From Cypionkella sp. (GTDB taxonomy: Bacteria; Pseudomonadota; Alphaproteobacteria; Rhodobacterales; Rhodobacteraceae), in the NCBI GenBank assembly GCA_025458085.1, contig JALOTC010000021.1:1-40937 (forward strand): a stretch of 40,937 nt of DNA. The letters run 5' to 3'. Numbering within the stretch: position 1 is the stretch's first letter; every line of letters begins with the position of its first letter. Shown in pieces: positions 24,616 to 36,463 of this stretch. Made by a program: the position numbers and the translations under genes. Under the pieces are notes generated by a model. The model was not told the origin of the DNA. It ran no database searches and saw nothing but the letters and a program-made list of their open reading frames with translations.

Positions 24616-24678
24616 TGGCGGAAAGCTAGGGGCAATCTGCCCCCGGAAAAGCCCCGCCTCCTGCGCCTCACGCAACCG

Positions 24679-25473
24679 TCAGGCAGCGGCCGCCAACCGG
24701 CAAGGGTGGAAATCCCGCCGCGACACACCTTCGGGGCCAAAAGTCAGAAAACTGCAAGGCGGGGCTTCGACCCAACCGCCCTCCCCGGCCTCCAACGGTT
24801 CCGACACCACGGCCCAGCCCTTGCGGCTGTCTGACCAGCGGTAAAACAGCGTTGGCGCGGCGTCATCGGTGGCATAGCGAAGGGCATAAAGCCGCTGCCC
24901 ATCAGACAGGGCCGCCGTCAGCCGAAGATGCGGGGCCGCCCCTTTCGCGCGCGCAAGCCGGATCATCCGCGCCGCAGCCCGTTCCATCGCGCCAACCGGG
25001 TCCTTATCCAGCCCTTCGGCCACGGCCACCAGAAACAGCGCCTCGCTATCGGTCGCGCCCTTGCGATGGGGGTAAAGATCATCCGGGATCATCATATCCG
25101 CATCGCGGCGAAAATGTTCATAGCCGCCAATCTGGCCATTGTGCATGAAGGACCACCGCCCCCAGGTAAAGGGATGACAGTTGTTCCGGCTGGTCGCCGT
25201 GCCGGTGCTGGCCCGCACATGAGCCAGAAACAGCCCCGATTTCACCTGCGCGGTCAGGGACCGCAGGTTCGGGTCGCTCCACGCGGGCAAGGTATCGCGA
25301 AACAGCCCCGGCTCGGGCCGTTCCCCATACCACGCCACGCCAAAGCCATCGGCATTGATCGCCGTATGGCATTTCGTGGCGCAATGGCTTTGGTGGATCA
25401 GCGAATGGCCCGGCCTGCTGATGATATCTTCCAGGAAGATCGCCTCGCCCCAATAGGCGGCCCAACGACACAT
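24679..25473 (-). CDS. Class II glutamine amidotransferase, YafJ/EgtC-like
   Basis: The 264-residue N-terminal-nucleophile hydrolase has its catalytic Cys2 right after the initiator Met (MCRWAAYWGEAIFLEDII). Glutamine-binding blocks are HTAINADGFGVAWY, FLAHVRASTGTATSRNNCHP and FMHNGQIGGYEHF, followed by KGATDSEALFLVAV. The YafJ/EgtC group releases ammonia or cleaves gamma-glutamyl bonds. In EgtC this serves ergothioneine synthesis, but no egtB/D is in the window, so YafJ-like is the safer label. It sits 90 bp after the DUF1330 gene, probably with its own promoter. Confidence 0.88.
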   Translation of the reverse strand: MCRWAAYWGEAIFLEDIISRPGHSLIHQSHCATKCHTAINADGFGVAWYGERPEPGLFRDTLPAWSDPNLRSLTAQVKSGLFLAHVRASTGTATSRNNCHPFTWGRWSFMHNGQIGGYEHFRRDADMMIPDDLYPHRKGATDSEALFLVAVAEGLDKDPVGAMERAAARMIRLARAKGAAPHLRLTAALSDGQRLYALRYATDDAAPTLFYRWSDSRKGWAVVSEPLEAGEGGWVEAPPCSFLTFGPEGVSRRDFHPCRLAAAA

Positions 25474-25563
25474 GGTTCTGCCTCATACCAACCGGGCTGT
25501 CCCGCCCTTGTGGATAAGCTAGCAGAGCAAGGAAGTCCTGTCATCGGACTTGTGGAAAGGCCG

Positions 25564-25845
25564 TCATTCGATCTCTTCAACCACGACCAGATCGCGAACA
25601 CTCGCGCCGGCCAAAGCTGCCTGATAGTCGGCGCTATTGTAGCAGGCCACTGCCGCCTCAAGGCTCGGGAACCGCGCCACGACATTGCGCGCGCGATCCT
25701 TCCCTTCAAGCTGCACATAGCGCCCGCCACGGGCCAAAAACACGCCCCCATGCGCGGCAATCGCAGGGCCGGCGCCCTTGGCATAGGTGCCATAGGCCTC
25801 GGGGTCCGTCACCTCAACATGCGCGATCCAAAGTGCTGTTGGCAT
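25564..25845 (-). CDS. DUF1330-family small protein
   Basis: The 93-residue protein has a ferredoxin-like dimeric alpha-beta-barrel pattern: PTALWIAHVEVTDPEAYGTY at the start, then GGVFLARGGRYVQLEGKDRA and FPSLEAAVACYNSADYQAAL, ending DLVVVEEIE. This matches DUF1330, small cytoplasmic proteins without an assigned reaction. The start lies 3 bp after the alaS stop, so it is probably co-transcribed and possibly coupled with alaS. Confidence 0.88.
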   Translation of the reverse strand: MPTALWIAHVEVTDPEAYGTYAKGAGPAIAAHGGVFLARGGRYVQLEGKDRARNVVARFPSLEAAVACYNSADYQAALAGASVRDLVVVEEIE

Positions 25846-25848
25846 GGC

Positions 25849-28428
25849 TTAACCTCCGATCACGGCTTCGGCGGCCTTGATGGCTGCGGCGGCCTTGATG
25901 GCTGCCTCTGCCCCGCCAATATCCACGCCGCCCGCCTGCGCCATGTCGGGGCGGCCACCGCCACCTTTGCCGCCCATGGCCTCTGCGGCAGCCTTGACCA
26001 GCGCCACGGCTGATACCCGCGCGGTCAGGTCAGCGGTCACCCCTGCCGCCACGGCAGGCTTGGCCCCAGTATCGGCGATCAACAGCACAGCGCCCGATCC
26101 GATCCGCCCCTTCATCTCGTCGATCAGGGCGGGCAGGTCCTTGCCAGAGATGCCCTGCATCACCTGCGCGATGAACTTCACGCCGTTGATGTCGCGCGCC
26201 TCTGGCCCGCCCGATTTGCCACCCATGGCAAGCTCGCGGCGCAGTTGCGCGACCTCGTTCTGCAACGCGCGGCGCTCCTCTGCCAGCGCCTTCACACGCT
26301 CCACCACCTCCGTCACCGGGGTTTTCAGCGCGGTCGCAAGTTCCGCCAACCGCGCATCCTGTGCCCGCAGATGATCCAGCGCGGCCTGTCCGGTCAGCGC
26401 CTCGATCCGTCGCACACCCGCGCTGCTCGCCCCATCGCCCAGCAGAACAAAGGCCCCAATGTCGCCTGTGCGCGCGACGTGGGTGCCCCCGCACAGCTCA
26501 AGGCTATAGGTCCGCCCATCCGCGCCCTTGCCCGACCCATCAAGCCAGCCCATGGACACAACGCGCACTTCCTCGCCATATTTTTCGCCAAAAAGCGCCT
26601 GCGCCCCAATCGCGCGGGCATCGTCTGGCGTCATGATCCGCGTATCGACCGGCGCGTTCTGGCGGATGAAGCTGTTCACCTCCGCCTCCACCGTCGCCAG
26701 CTCGCTGCTCGAAAGCGCGGCGCTATGGCTAAAGTCAAAACGCAGACGGTCCGGCGCATTCAAGCTGCCCTTCTGGGCAACATGGTCGCCAAGCGCGCGG
26801 CGCAGTGCTTCGTGCAGCAGATGCGTCGCCGAATGGTTCGCCCGAATGGCGCGGCGGCGGCTGTGGCTCACCTCCAGCTTAGCAGGCTGCCCCTTCGCAA
26901 TCGCGCCTTCCACCACCCGTGCGATATGCATGAACACACCGGCAGCCTTTTTCGTATCCGTCACCTCGGCAAGGCCCGTGTCCGTGCGGACGTAGCCCGT
27001 ATCGCCGACCTGACCGCCCGATTCCGCATAAAACGGCGTCTGGTTCACGACGATGGCGATCTCGGCCCCCGTCTCGGCGCTGCCTTGCTCGGCCCCGTCC
27101 TTGACCAGAGCGGTAATCACACCCTCTGCGGTCTCCGTGTCATAGCCAAGGAATTCCGTGCCGCCATGCGCCTCGGCCAGTTCAAACCAGATCCGCGCAT
27201 CCTTCGCCTCGCCCGACCCGGCCCAAGCCGCCCGCGCCTTGGCCTTCTGCTCGGCCATCGCCGCATCAAAGCCGCGCACATCCACCGCGCGGCCCTTTTC
27301 GCGCAAAGCATCCTGCGTCAGGTCCAGCGGGAAGCCATAGGTGTCATACAGTTTGAACGCCGCCTCGCCCGGAAGATCGGCCCCATCGGGAATACGCGCC
27401 AGTTCATCGTCCAAAAGCCGCAAGCCCCGGTCCAGTGTCTGACGGAACTTGGTTTCCTCAAGCTTCAGCGTCTCCGGGTCTTGCGCGCCCAGCATATGGG
27501 CATGGCGCATCGCGCGCCGCATGATCCGGCGCAGCACATAGCCGCGCCCTTCGTTGGACGGCATCACCCCATCGGCAATCAGGAAAGAGGTAGAGCGCAG
27601 GTGGTCCGCGATCACGCGGTGATGCACCTTGCCCGGCCCATCGGGGTCGGCACTGGTGGCATTGGCGCTCGCCTCAATGAGGCTGCGCATCAGATCGGTG
27701 TCGTAATTGTCGTGCTTGCCCTGCAACAGCGCGCCGATCCGTTCCAGACCCATACCGGTGTCGATGGATTTCGCATCCAATTCGCGGCGGCTGCCATCCT
27801 CGAACTGTTCGAACTGCATAAAGACGTTGTTCCAGATTTCGATGAACCGGTCGCCATCTTCATCGGCGCTGCCGGGCGGGCCGCCCCAGATATGGTCGCC
27901 GTGGTCATAGAAAATCTCGGTGCAAGGGCCGCAGGGACCGGTTGGCCCCATCATCCAGAAATTGTCATTGGTGGGGATCCGATCATCGCTGAACCCCGCA
28001 ACCTTCTTCCAGATCGCCGCGGCCTCATCATCGGTGTGATAGACGGTGACCAGAAGTTTATTCTTGTCGATCCCGAAATCCTTGGTCAGCAACTCCCACG
28101 CCAAGGGGATGGCCGTTTCCTTGAAATAGTCGCCAAAGCTGAAATTCCCCAGCATTTCAAAGAAGGTATGGTGCCGTGCGGTATAGCCCACATTGTCAAG
28201 GTCATTGTGCTTGCCACCTGCGCGCACGCATTTCTGCGCCGTGGTCGCACGCGTGTAGTCCCGCGTCTCGACCCCGGTGAACAGGTTCTTGAACTGCACC
28301 ATGCCCGAATTGGCAAACATCAGCGTCGGGTCGTTGCGCGGCACAAGCGGAGAGCTTTCCACCACGCGGTGACCATTGCGGGCAAAGAAATCAAGGAAGG
28401 TGGAGCGGATGTCGTTCAGCGACGCCAT
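25849..28428 (-). CDS. alaS: Alanyl-tRNA synthetase
   Basis: The 859-residue class II synthetase charges tRNA-Ala. The catalytic domain (1-350) begins [20 protein letters not shown] and has [31 protein letters not shown] and the motif 3 region [20 protein letters not shown]. The editing domain has the zinc ligands [12 protein letters not shown] and [17 protein letters not shown]-terminal oligomerisation/C-Ala region ends in [16 protein letters not shown]. The last residues contain an in-frame duplicated hexapeptide (see the repeat). The start at 28428 matches the family; the 45 upstream codons do not. It follows recA on the same strand with a terminator between, so it has its own promoter. 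Confidence 0.98.
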   Translation of the reverse strand: MASLNDIRSTFLDFFARNGHRVVESSPLVPRNDPTLMFANSGMVQFKNLFTGVETRDYTRATTAQKCVRAGGKHNDLDNVGYTARHHTFFEMLGNFSFGDYFKETAIPLAWELLTKDFGIDKNKLLVTVYHTDDEAAAIWKKVAGFSDDRIPTNDNFWMMGPTGPCGPCTEIFYDHGDHIWGGPPGSADEDGDRFIEIWNNVFMQFEQFEDGSRRELDAKSIDTGMGLERIGALLQGKHDNYDTDLMRSLIEASANATSADPDGPGKVHHRVIADHLRSTSFLIADGVMPSNEGRGYVLRRIMRRAMRHAHMLGAQDPETLKLEETKFRQTLDRGLRLLDDELARIPDGADLPGEAAFKLYDTYGFPLDLTQDALREKGRAVDVRGFDAAMAEQKAKARAAWAGSGEAKDARIWFELAEAHGGTEFLGYDTETAEGVITALVKDGAEQGSAETGAEIAIVVNQTPFYAESGGQVGDTGYVRTDTGLAEVTDTKKAAGVFMHIARVVEGAIAKGQPAKLEVSHSRRRAIRANHSATHLLHEALRRALGDHVAQKGSLNAPDRLRFDFSHSAALSSSELATVEAEVNSFIRQNAPVDTRIMTPDDARAIGAQALFGEKYGEEVRVVSMGWLDGSGKGADGRTYSLELCGGTHVARTGDIGAFVLLGDGASSAGVRRIEALTGQAALDHLRAQDARLAELATALKTPVTEVVERVKALAEERRALQNEVAQLRRELAMGGKSGGPEARDINGVKFIAQVMQGISGKDLPALIDEMKGRIGSGAVLLIADTGAKPAVAAGVTADLTARVSAVALVKAAAEAMGGKGGGGRPDMAQAGGVDIGGAEAAIKAAAAIKAAEAVIGG
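25871..25906 (-). repeat. 18-bp direct duplication at the alaS 3' end
   Basis: Two adjacent 18-bp copies (25871-25888 and 25889-25906, beginning GCGGCCTTGATGGCTGC) differ only in the last base. They encode the repeated AAIKAA near the AlaS C-terminus and preserve the reading frame. Replication slippage is the likely origin. Confidence 0.8.
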
Positions 28429-28564
28429 GTCTTTGGGCCCTTCGGCTGGGATGCGGCAGGTTCTGGCCCCATGTAGCCTTGCCAAGCGGGCCTGTCCACA
28501 GGGCTGAACCGCTGGTTTGGCATTTCCACGGCAAGGAAGGCCAGCAAGGCCAAAGACCCCCATG

Positions 28565-28592
28565 AAAAAGGGCCATGGTTTCCCACGGCCCC
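28565..28592 (-). terminator. Rho-independent terminator of recA
   Basis: On the minus strand GGGCCGTGG, loop GAAA, CCATGGCCC (one G-T pair) is followed by TTTTTC. It starts about 22 bp after the recA stop and separates recA from alaS. Confidence 0.85.
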
Positions 28593-28613
28593 GCAGCTTG
28601 CTGGCAAACGGGC

Positions 28614-29687
28614 TCAGCCGTCCATCACATCATCTTCGGCCCCATCACCTGCCATATGGAAATCAAGACCATTGGCAGCCCGGATCTTGTCCTCGATCTC
28701 CATCGCGACGGAAGGGTTCTGCTTTAGGAACTGCTTGGCGTTTTCACGGCCCTGACCGATGCGCTCATCGCCATAGGAATACCAACTGCCCGACTTCTCC
28801 ACCACACCGGCCTTCACGCCGATGTCGATCAATTCGCCCGTCTTGGAAATCCCCTCGCCATACATGATGTCGAATTCCACCTGTTTGAAGGGCGGCGCCA
28901 CCTTGTTCTTCACCACCTTCACGCGGGTCGTATTGCCCACGACATCGTCCTTTTCCTTGATCGCGCCAATACGGCGAATATCCAGCCGGACAGAGGCATA
29001 GAACTTGAGCGCATTGCCGCCCGTCGTCGTCTCGGGGCTGCCGAACATCACGCCAATCTTCATCCGGATCTGGTTGATGAAGATCACCATGCAATTGCTG
29101 CGCCCGATGCTCGCGGTCAGTTTGCGCATCGCTTGGCTCATCAGACGGGCCTGTGCGCCCACGGTCGCATCGCCCATATCGCCCTCAAGCTCCGCCTTGG
29201 GGGTGAGGGCTGCGACCGAGTCGACCACGATCAGGCTGACCGCGCCGGACCGCACCAGCGTATCGACAATCTCCAAGGCCTGTTCGCCCGTATCGGGCTG
29301 CGAGATCAGGAGTTCGTCAAGGTTTACCCCCAGTTTCCGCGCATATTGCGGGTCCAGCGCATGTTCGGCATCGACAAAGGCACAGACACCGCCCTTTTTC
29401 TGCTCTTCAGCCACGACATGCAGCGTCAGCGTCGTCTTGCCTGAAGATTCTGGGCCGTAAATCTCAACGATCCGGCCCTTGGGCAGACCACCGATCCCCA
29501 GCGCAATATCAAGGCCAAGCGAGCCGGTCGAGGTCGCCTCAATCTCCATCGCCGGGTTGTTCGCCCCAAGTTTCATGATGGAGCCCTTGCCGAACTGCCG
29601 TTCGATCTGCGCCAATGCGCTTTCCAGAGCCTTCGCCTTGTCCATATCCCGCTTCCCGTTCAGATCGAGGAGGTTCGCCACCGCCAT
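28614..29687 (-). CDS. recA: Recombinase RecA
   Basis: The 357-residue DNA strand-exchange protein and LexA co-protease has Walker [11 protein letters not shown] at residues 78-87 and the catalytic Glu in [10 protein letters not shown]. Walker B is [18 protein letters not shown], loop L1 is [20 protein letters not shown], and loop L2 is [20 protein letters not shown]. The acidic C-terminal tail ends AEDDVMDG. The start at 29687 follows AAGGAG; a 13-codon upstream extension has no family match. A LexA-type box lies 117-131 bp upstream, so induction by DNA damage is expected. Upstream on the opposite strand is a sulfotransferase-like gene. Confidence 0.98.
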   Translation of the reverse strand: MAVANLLDLNGKRDMDKAKALESALAQIERQFGKGSIMKLGANNPAMEIEATSTGSLGLDIALGIGGLPKGRIVEIYGPESSGKTTLTLHVVAEEQKKGGVCAFVDAEHALDPQYARKLGVNLDELLISQPDTGEQALEIVDTLVRSGAVSLIVVDSVAALTPKAELEGDMGDATVGAQARLMSQAMRKLTASIGRSNCMVIFINQIRMKIGVMFGSPETTTGGNALKFYASVRLDIRRIGAIKEKDDVVGNTTRVKVVKNKVAPPFKQVEFDIMYGEGISKTGELIDIGVKAGVVEKSGSWYSYGDERIGQGRENAKQFLKQNPSVAMEIEDKIRAANGLDFHMAGDGAEDDVMDG

Positions 29688-29803
29688 TTGCCCGCTCCTT
29701 ATTTCACAGCCGCCTTCTTGCGGCAATCAGTTGCGCCCGTTCTGGCGGGGTCCCCCAAAGGGTTTGTCCCACCTTTGTTTCCAAAATGTTCTCATCCTTA
29801 TGC

Positions 29804-29818
29804 GATCAAAACAAGAAC
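29804..29818 (-). promoter_or_regulatory. SOS (LexA) box of recA
   Basis: On the minus strand GTTC, seven bases, GATC (GTTCTTGTTTTGATC). Alphaproteobacterial LexA binds GTTC-N7-GTTC-type direct repeats; a GTTC-N7-GATC form was described for Rhodobacter recA (from memory). It overlaps a possible -35 TTGTTT (29814-29809), which is followed 17 bp later by GAACAT (29791-29786). LexA binding would therefore block the promoter. Confidence 0.7.
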
Positions 29819-29941
29819 ATGGCAATTGAAGTTTTCGCGCTTCCAGCATTTTCATCTCTTGGTTAAAGGAACGTTTACGGCCACCCGGTGCCCTCTCGGC
29901 CTCTGTGGCTTTCCCGTCTGGTTGTCAGGAAAGGGTTAAAG

Positions 29942-30529
29942 ATGTTGGTTTTCTGGGACGCGCGGCTTGTCATTCTTGCCACGCCCAAGACGGGGTCCAC
30001 CGCGATTGAGTTTGCACTCGACTCTTTGGCCGCACTGTCAGTGCAGCGCCCACCCGCGCTCAAACACACGAATGTTGCGCGCTTTCATCGGTTTCTTCGG
30101 CCCTATCTTGAATCGGCCGCAGGTGGCCCTTTCACCGTTGTCGCGCTCATGCGCGAACCACGTGATTGGCTGGGAAGCTGGTACCGCTATCGCCAGCGTG
30201 AGGATATCCCCGATCAGGCCAAGAGCACAGCGGGGATTACTTTTGACGCCTTCGTCAACGCCTGGTGCGACGACCCGCGTCCCGCCTATGCCAATGTTGG
30301 CGCGCAAGGACAGTTTCTTGCACCTCCTGGCGGGCCAAGAGCAGATCGCATTTTCAAATATGAAGACATAGAAAGCTTTATCAGTTTCCTGGAGGATCGG
30401 CTCGACTTTCAGATTCATCTTCCCAGGTTGAATGTCTCCCCCAAGGCACCGCTGGACCTTGCGGCCAAAACAGAGTTACGGCTGAAAAAAGCGGCGGAAG
30501 AGGATTTCCGTCTCTATGCCTCTTTGTGA
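29942..30529 (+). CDS. Sulfotransferase-like P-loop protein
   Basis: The 195-residue protein has VILATPKTGSTAIEFAL (residues 10-26), the phosphosulfate-binding loop of PAPS-dependent sulfotransferases (PKTGST), and VALMREPRDWLGSWYRYR (about residues 68-85), the matching 3'-phosphate motif (RxP...S). It is shorter than most sulfotransferases (250-300). As I recall, relatives in this family are sometimes labelled gamma-glutamyl kinase in databases; nothing in the sequence supports that name. The start at 29942 is fixed by AGGAAAGG about 8 nt upstream. It is divergent from recA and convergent with cckA, and stands alone. The acceptor is unknown. Confidence 0.75.
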   Translation: MLVFWDARLVILATPKTGSTAIEFALDSLAALSVQRPPALKHTNVARFHRFLRPYLESAAGGPFTVVALMREPRDWLGSWYRYRQREDIPDQAKSTAGITFDAFVNAWCDDPRPAYANVGAQGQFLAPPGGPRADRIFKYEDIESFISFLEDRLDFQIHLPRLNVSPKAPLDLAAKTELRLKKAAEEDFRLYASL

Positions 30530-30583
30530 GAAGCAAGCGAAGCGGACGCAAGCTTCAAGACATGCGCCGCACGACCCTGTGGT

Positions 30584-32896
30584 TCATGCCAATTGCGCCT
30601 GCACCGTTTGTGCCAGATCGTTGAGTGAAAAGGGCTTTGCCAAAAAGGCCGCGTTTTCGATCTGTGCCGTGGCATCGGTTACCCCGTCGTCGGCATAACC
30701 AGACATGAAAACAACCCGCACATCCGGCCGCCGTTCCAAGGCACAGCGGACCCACGTGGGCCCGTCCATTCCCGGCATGACCACATCGGTCACGAAGATA
30801 TCCACGTCCAGCGCCGGGTCCTCCAGCGTGGCCAGCGCTTCTTCAGCGTCTTTCGCCTCAAGGACCGTGTAGCCCCGCAGCCGCAGCGCGCGGCTTGCAA
30901 AGGCGCGCACGGGCGCCTCATCCTCCACAAGAAGCACCACCCCTTCGCCCGGGCGCATCAAAGGGTTGAAGCGGGGCTTTGCTGACAAAGTGGCTTCGCC
31001 CGCCTCCGGGACTCCGTCATGGATGGGGAAATAAAGGTGAAAAACAGTCCCTTCCCCTAATGTGGAATCGACAAACACGAACCCCCCCGATTGTTTGACG
31101 ATCCCGTAAACAGTTGACAGACCAAGGCCAGTCCCTTCGCCCTGTCGCTTCGTGGTGAAAAACGGCTCAAATATCTTTTCGAGCACATCGGGCGCGATCC
31201 CAGTACCCGTATCGGTCACCCGGATCAGGCCATAACGCCCAGGCGGTACGACAGCCCTGTCCCGGCGCAGTTCGGTGATCAGTGTCAATGCTTCGGTTTC
31301 AAGCCGGATCGCCCCCCCTTCCGGCATCGCATCCCGGGCGTTCACGACCAGATTGACGATCACTTGTTCCAACTGCCTCCGGTCCGCCCGGATCGCCCCG
31401 ATCCCCTGCCCGTGCAAAAGGCGCAGTTCCACCTTTTCACCCACCAAACGGTTCAGAAGATGGGCCAGATCCGAGAGGACATCGCCAAGGTCAAGACGTT
31501 CTGGGCGCAAGGTCTGTTTCCGCGAGAAGGCCAAAAGCTGCCCGACAAGCGCCGCCGCACGATTGGCATTCTGCTGCACCTGTATCAGATCGGCATAATC
31601 ATCCGACTCCCGATTGTGGCGCATCAGCAAGAGGTCGCAATGACCCGAGATCGCCGTCAGCAGGTTGTTGAAATCATGCGCGATCCCACCCGCCAATTGC
31701 CCAATGGCTTGCATCTTTTGGCTCTGAACAAACTGCGCCTCCATTCTTTTGGTGGATGTTGCATCTTGCACCACCACAAGCAGCCCCGGATGACCGGATT
31801 CCACAATTCGTCGGAGTGTCACTTGATGAAAGGCATCCGCTGCCCCCTTCCGCGGGCGCAAGACTTCTGATGCCGTCGGCAACCGCCCAGCCATCACATC
31901 GGCCAGCCAATCCTCCACCGGGCGGCCAAGCCCCTCATAGATGGCAGCAAGCCTCTGTCCCGTGACATCTTCCCCCAAAAGGGCCATAGCCGCAGGGTTT
32001 GTGGCGACCACCTCCCCTTCGCGGGATAAATGGAGCAGAGGTACCGGCACCTCGGAAAAACCGCCACCCAAGCCCGTCGCCCGTGGCGCGTCTGTACAGG
32101 GCAAGAAATAGATTTCCCGACGTTCCCCCACACCGGGCACTTCGGCCATGAGGGCGCGAACTGGTCCCGTTGCTGCGGCAAGCTCCACCACTTCGGAAGG
32201 ACGCGGGTCCGTGCTGGACAGAATTCGGTCCAGATGCCTCGGTCGTCCCCCAAGCAGGCGACGCAGGGCTTCGTTGCAGAACAGAACCACGCCTGCCTTG
32301 TTCGCGACCAGCATAGGCAGGCCAATTCCATCGGCCCCCCGCCCTGCGCCCGCAGTATCAACGAATTCCTCCACCCGCCAAAGAAATCCACCGCCCGGAA
32401 GGGCCGAGACGCTGATGCGAGACAACCCACGTCGCGTGACAACATCTTCGCGCGCGGCTCCCTTGCGCTGCGCACGCAATTGCAGACGATAGAGGACCGA
32501 GGCCGGACTGGCGAAATGGTCCTGAAGTGCCGCCACTAAGGTTTCCGGATCACCCCCAAAACGTTCGGCGGCAGACGGGTTTACCCACAGCAACGCCCCC
32601 TGCGCATCGCTGACAAAAACCGGCGCGAGGTCTGCGGTGTGTAGGATATGAACCTGCCGATACCCCGCCTGTGCACGACGCTGGGTGACATAACGAAAAA
32701 GCCACCGCAAACCCAAAGCCGAGAGCAAGGTACCACAAGCGACAAGACCAGACAGCCGCTGGACCGCATCCTCACTCAGCATCGCAACCAGCGCAGAAAG
32801 TGCAGCCAAAGCCAAGACCAGCACAACGCTGCTTTCCTGACGCCAGCCAAGGCGCGGACCGGGCCGCCCGTCACTGATCTGATCTACTTGCCGCAC
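30584..32896 (-). CDS. cckA: Hybrid histidine kinase CckA
   Basis: The 770-residue membrane kinase has two TM helices (about residues 22-40 and 47-66) and PAS-like regions around 85-180, 190-280 and 285-380. The HisKA domain has [20 protein letters not shown] (His407), and the ATPase domain has [14 protein letters not shown] and TGTGLGLST-like boxes ([19 protein letters not shown]). The C-terminal receiver domain (about 650-770) has phospho-acceptor Asp in [12 protein letters not shown], Thr/Ser in MSGY, and Lys in FLAKPFS. This architecture and position beside recA fit CckA, which through ChpT feeds the CtrA phosphorelay controlling cell cycle, motility and gene transfer agent in this family. 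chpT and ctrA are not in the window. Confidence 0.92.
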   Translation of the reverse strand: MRQVDQISDGRPGPRLGWRQESSVVLVLALAALSALVAMLSEDAVQRLSGLVACGTLLSALGLRWLFRYVTQRRAQAGYRQVHILHTADLAPVFVSDAQGALLWVNPSAAERFGGDPETLVAALQDHFASPASVLYRLQLRAQRKGAAREDVVTRRGLSRISVSALPGGGFLWRVEEFVDTAGAGRGADGIGLPMLVANKAGVVLFCNEALRRLLGGRPRHLDRILSSTDPRPSEVVELAAATGPVRALMAEVPGVGERREIYFLPCTDAPRATGLGGGFSEVPVPLLHLSREGEVVATNPAAMALLGEDVTGQRLAAIYEGLGRPVEDWLADVMAGRLPTASEVLRPRKGAADAFHQVTLRRIVESGHPGLLVVVQDATSTKRMEAQFVQSQKMQAIGQLAGGIAHDFNNLLTAISGHCDLLLMRHNRESDDYADLIQVQQNANRAAALVGQLLAFSRKQTLRPERLDLGDVLSDLAHLLNRLVGEKVELRLLHGQGIGAIRADRRQLEQVIVNLVVNARDAMPEGGAIRLETEALTLITELRRDRAVVPPGRYGLIRVTDTGTGIAPDVLEKIFEPFFTTKRQGEGTGLGLSTVYGIVKQSGGFVFVDSTLGEGTVFHLYFPIHDGVPEAGEATLSAKPRFNPLMRPGEGVVLLVEDEAPVRAFASRALRLRGYTVLEAKDAEEALATLEDPALDVDIFVTDVVMPGMDGPTWVRCALERRPDVRVVFMSGYADDGVTDATAQIENAAFLAKPFSLNDLAQTVQAQLA

Positions 32897-32981
32897 AGGC
32901 CCAACCCAACTGGCTTCACCGCTTAAGAAAGAACACGGGGAAGATTAACGCAGGATTAAGACGAGATACTACCTATGCGTG

Positions 32982-34133
32982 TTATTTTCTTGCATCTTTT
33001 CGCGCAAGAACAGCAAGAAAGAAGCCGTCACCGCCCTGCGCCAAATCGAGCCGCAGCATCTGCTGCGCCTCCCAGTGTTGATTTTCAGAAAGAAAATCAA
33101 CGATTCGGCTTTCGTTTTCCTCGGCCAAGACGGAACAGGTCGCATAGGCGAGCACGCCCCCCGGCGCGACCATCGCCGCCGCCCGCGCGAGAATCGCGCG
33201 CTGCACCTGCCCCAGCTGCAACAACGACTCGGGTGTCAGCCGCCATTTCCCCGCCGGATCGCGCCGCCAACTCCCCGAACCCGAACAAGGCACATCGATC
33301 AGCACAAGATCATAAGGCGCACCCGCCTCGGGCATGTCGGTCAGCGTCACCCGCACCCCTGCCCGCTTCGCCCGTTCCGGCAAATCGCGCAGGCGCTGTG
33401 CCGCCGCATCATGGGCGAACAGGTGCAGGCGCGCCCGCGCAGCCATGGCCAGCGTCTTGCCACCCCCGCCAGCGCAATGATCCAGCACCCGCATCCCATC
33501 ACGCAGTGGCAGCGCCTCCACCACCGCTTGCGAGGCGGCATCCTGCAATTCCACAAGGCCCATGCGATAGGCCCGCGCGCCATCAATCCGGCGCTGGCCT
33601 TCCGTCACCTCCAAGGCCGATGCCGCAAGCGGATGCGGCCGCGCCACGATCCCATCCTCGGCCAAAACGGCCAAAGCCTTAGCCTGTGTCGTGCGGGCAA
33701 GGTTCACGCGCAAAAACACTGGCGCGCGGTCGCGCAGCGCTCGGCCCACGGCCTCGGCCCGCTCCCCCAAGCGGGGGAGGATCCAATCTGGCAGGTCCAA
33801 GGCCTCGGCCCCATCCGGCGCGCGGCCCGCCTCCTCTGGGCCGGGCGGGGCAGGCGCATGGCCTTCGCCGGTGAACAGCGCCGCCACATCCTCAGCCGCC
33901 GCACGCAGGCGGCCCAGCATCAGGCCACGGCCCGTTTCCGCCCCGCCAAGGGCGGCATAGCTGCGCTTGCGCCGCACGGCATCAAAGACCAAATCGCGCA
34001 CCGCCGCGCGGTCGCCCGAGCCTGCAAACCGGCTTGCCCGCGCCCAGTTCACCAAGGCCTTTTCCGCAGGCTCACCTGCAAGGATACGGTCCAGAACCCC
34101 GATTGCCGCGGCAATCCGCGCGCCCGGCGTCAC
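32982..34133 (-). CDS. rsmB: 16S rRNA m5C methyltransferase, RsmB/NOL1/NOP2/Sun family
   Basis: The 383-residue protein has an N-terminal NusB-like helical region (RIAAAIGVLDRILAGEPAEK) and a SAM domain with motif I VLDHCAGGGGKTLAMAA. The two family cysteines are in VLIDVPCSGSGSWRRDP and AYATCSVLAEENESRI: one is the catalytic nucleophile, the other aids release. RsmB methylates C967 of 16S rRNA in E. coli; other family members have other sites, so the exact position is inferred. The gene starts 3 bp after the guaB stop, so it is co-transcribed with it, and ends 85 bp before cckA. Confidence 0.9.
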   Translation of the reverse strand: MTPGARIAAAIGVLDRILAGEPAEKALVNWARASRFAGSGDRAAVRDLVFDAVRRKRSYAALGGAETGRGLMLGRLRAAAEDVAALFTGEGHAPAPPGPEEAGRAPDGAEALDLPDWILPRLGERAEAVGRALRDRAPVFLRVNLARTTQAKALAVLAEDGIVARPHPLAASALEVTEGQRRIDGARAYRMGLVELQDAASQAVVEALPLRDGMRVLDHCAGGGGKTLAMAARARLHLFAHDAAAQRLRDLPERAKRAGVRVTLTDMPEAGAPYDLVLIDVPCSGSGSWRRDPAGKWRLTPESLLQLGQVQRAILARAAAMVAPGGVLAYATCSVLAEENESRIVDFLSENQHWEAQQMLRLDLAQGGDGFFLAVLARKDARK

Positions 34134-34136
34134 CGC

Positions 34137-35726
<1,590 letters not shown>

Positions 35727-35747
35727 TTAAGACAGGGAAGATCACAT

Positions 35748-36443
35748 ATGCGCGTTGCGATTGTCGAAAACACCCGCGTCACCCATCACGGGCAGGTGGG
35801 CGTGGCCCTGCACGAGGCGGCGGCCAAGATCGACCTGTACAAACCATGGGCCGATGGCCGCCTGCCCGACCTCGGCGCCCATGACGCTCTGGTCGTCTTT
35901 GGCGGCGAACAGGCGGCCACGGATGACCACACCCACCCCTATCTTCCCGCCCTCGCGCGGCTCATGCGCGATACGGGCGAAAGCGGGCGGGCCGTGCTCG
36001 GCATCTGCCTTGGCGCGCAGCTTCTCGCGCGGGGTCTTGGCGCGGAAAACCGACTGGGCCAAGCGCGGGAATTCGGCTGGTGCGAGGTCACGCTGCGGGA
36101 GGAGGCCGCGACGGACCCCGTCCTGCGCCACCTGCCCACAGCATTCCCCATCTTCCAATGGCATTCCGACACGTTCACCCTGCCCGAAGGCACAGCCCAT
36201 CTGGCAGGCTCCGCCACGGCCGCGCATCAGGCCTTTCGCTTTGGCCGCGCGACCTATGGCACGCAATTCCATTTCGAGGCGAGCCGCGCCGTGGTGCGCG
36301 ACTGGATGCGCGAATTCCCCCATGTGATCGAAAGCATCGCCCCCGACTGGCCCGCACAGCATGCCGAACGCGCGCCCCTCACAGGGGCAGAGGCTGATGC
36401 CCATGGCCTCGCCATCGCGCGGGCTTGGGTCAGCCTGATCTGA
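35748..36443 (+). CDS. Class I glutamine amidotransferase, GuaA-glutaminase-like
   Basis: The 231-residue stand-alone glutaminase domain has its nucleophile Cys in LGICLGAQLLARGLGAENRL (near residue 87), the His in YGTQFHFEAS and the Glu after it, completing the triad. No ATP-PPase synthetase domain follows, so it is not a complete GMP synthase. Such proteins are often annotated as GMP synthase-like; some act on gamma-glutamyl compounds. The start at 35748 follows GACAGGGAAG. It is divergent from guaB, and its stop is 20 bp from that of hflX on the other strand. Whether it has any purine role is not shown by sequence. Confidence 0.85.
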   Translation: MRVAIVENTRVTHHGQVGVALHEAAAKIDLYKPWADGRLPDLGAHDALVVFGGEQAATDDHTHPYLPALARLMRDTGESGRAVLGICLGAQLLARGLGAENRLGQAREFGWCEVTLREEAATDPVLRHLPTAFPIFQWHSDTFTLPEGTAHLAGSATAAHQAFRFGRATYGTQFHFEASRAVVRDWMREFPHVIESIAPDWPAQHAERAPLTGAEADAHGLAIARAWVSLI

Positions 36444-36463
36444 CCCGCGATCAGGGCTGCGGA

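Noticed and set aside
26245-28476. Very long open frame on the plus strand opposite alaS (743 codons)
   Set aside because: It is the antisense shadow of a GC-rich gene, lacks any domain signature, and alaS is unmistakable on the other strand.
35748-36443. GMP synthase (guaA) because of its position next to guaB
   Set aside because: Only the glutaminase domain is present; the ATP pyrophosphatase domain needed for GMP synthesis is missing.
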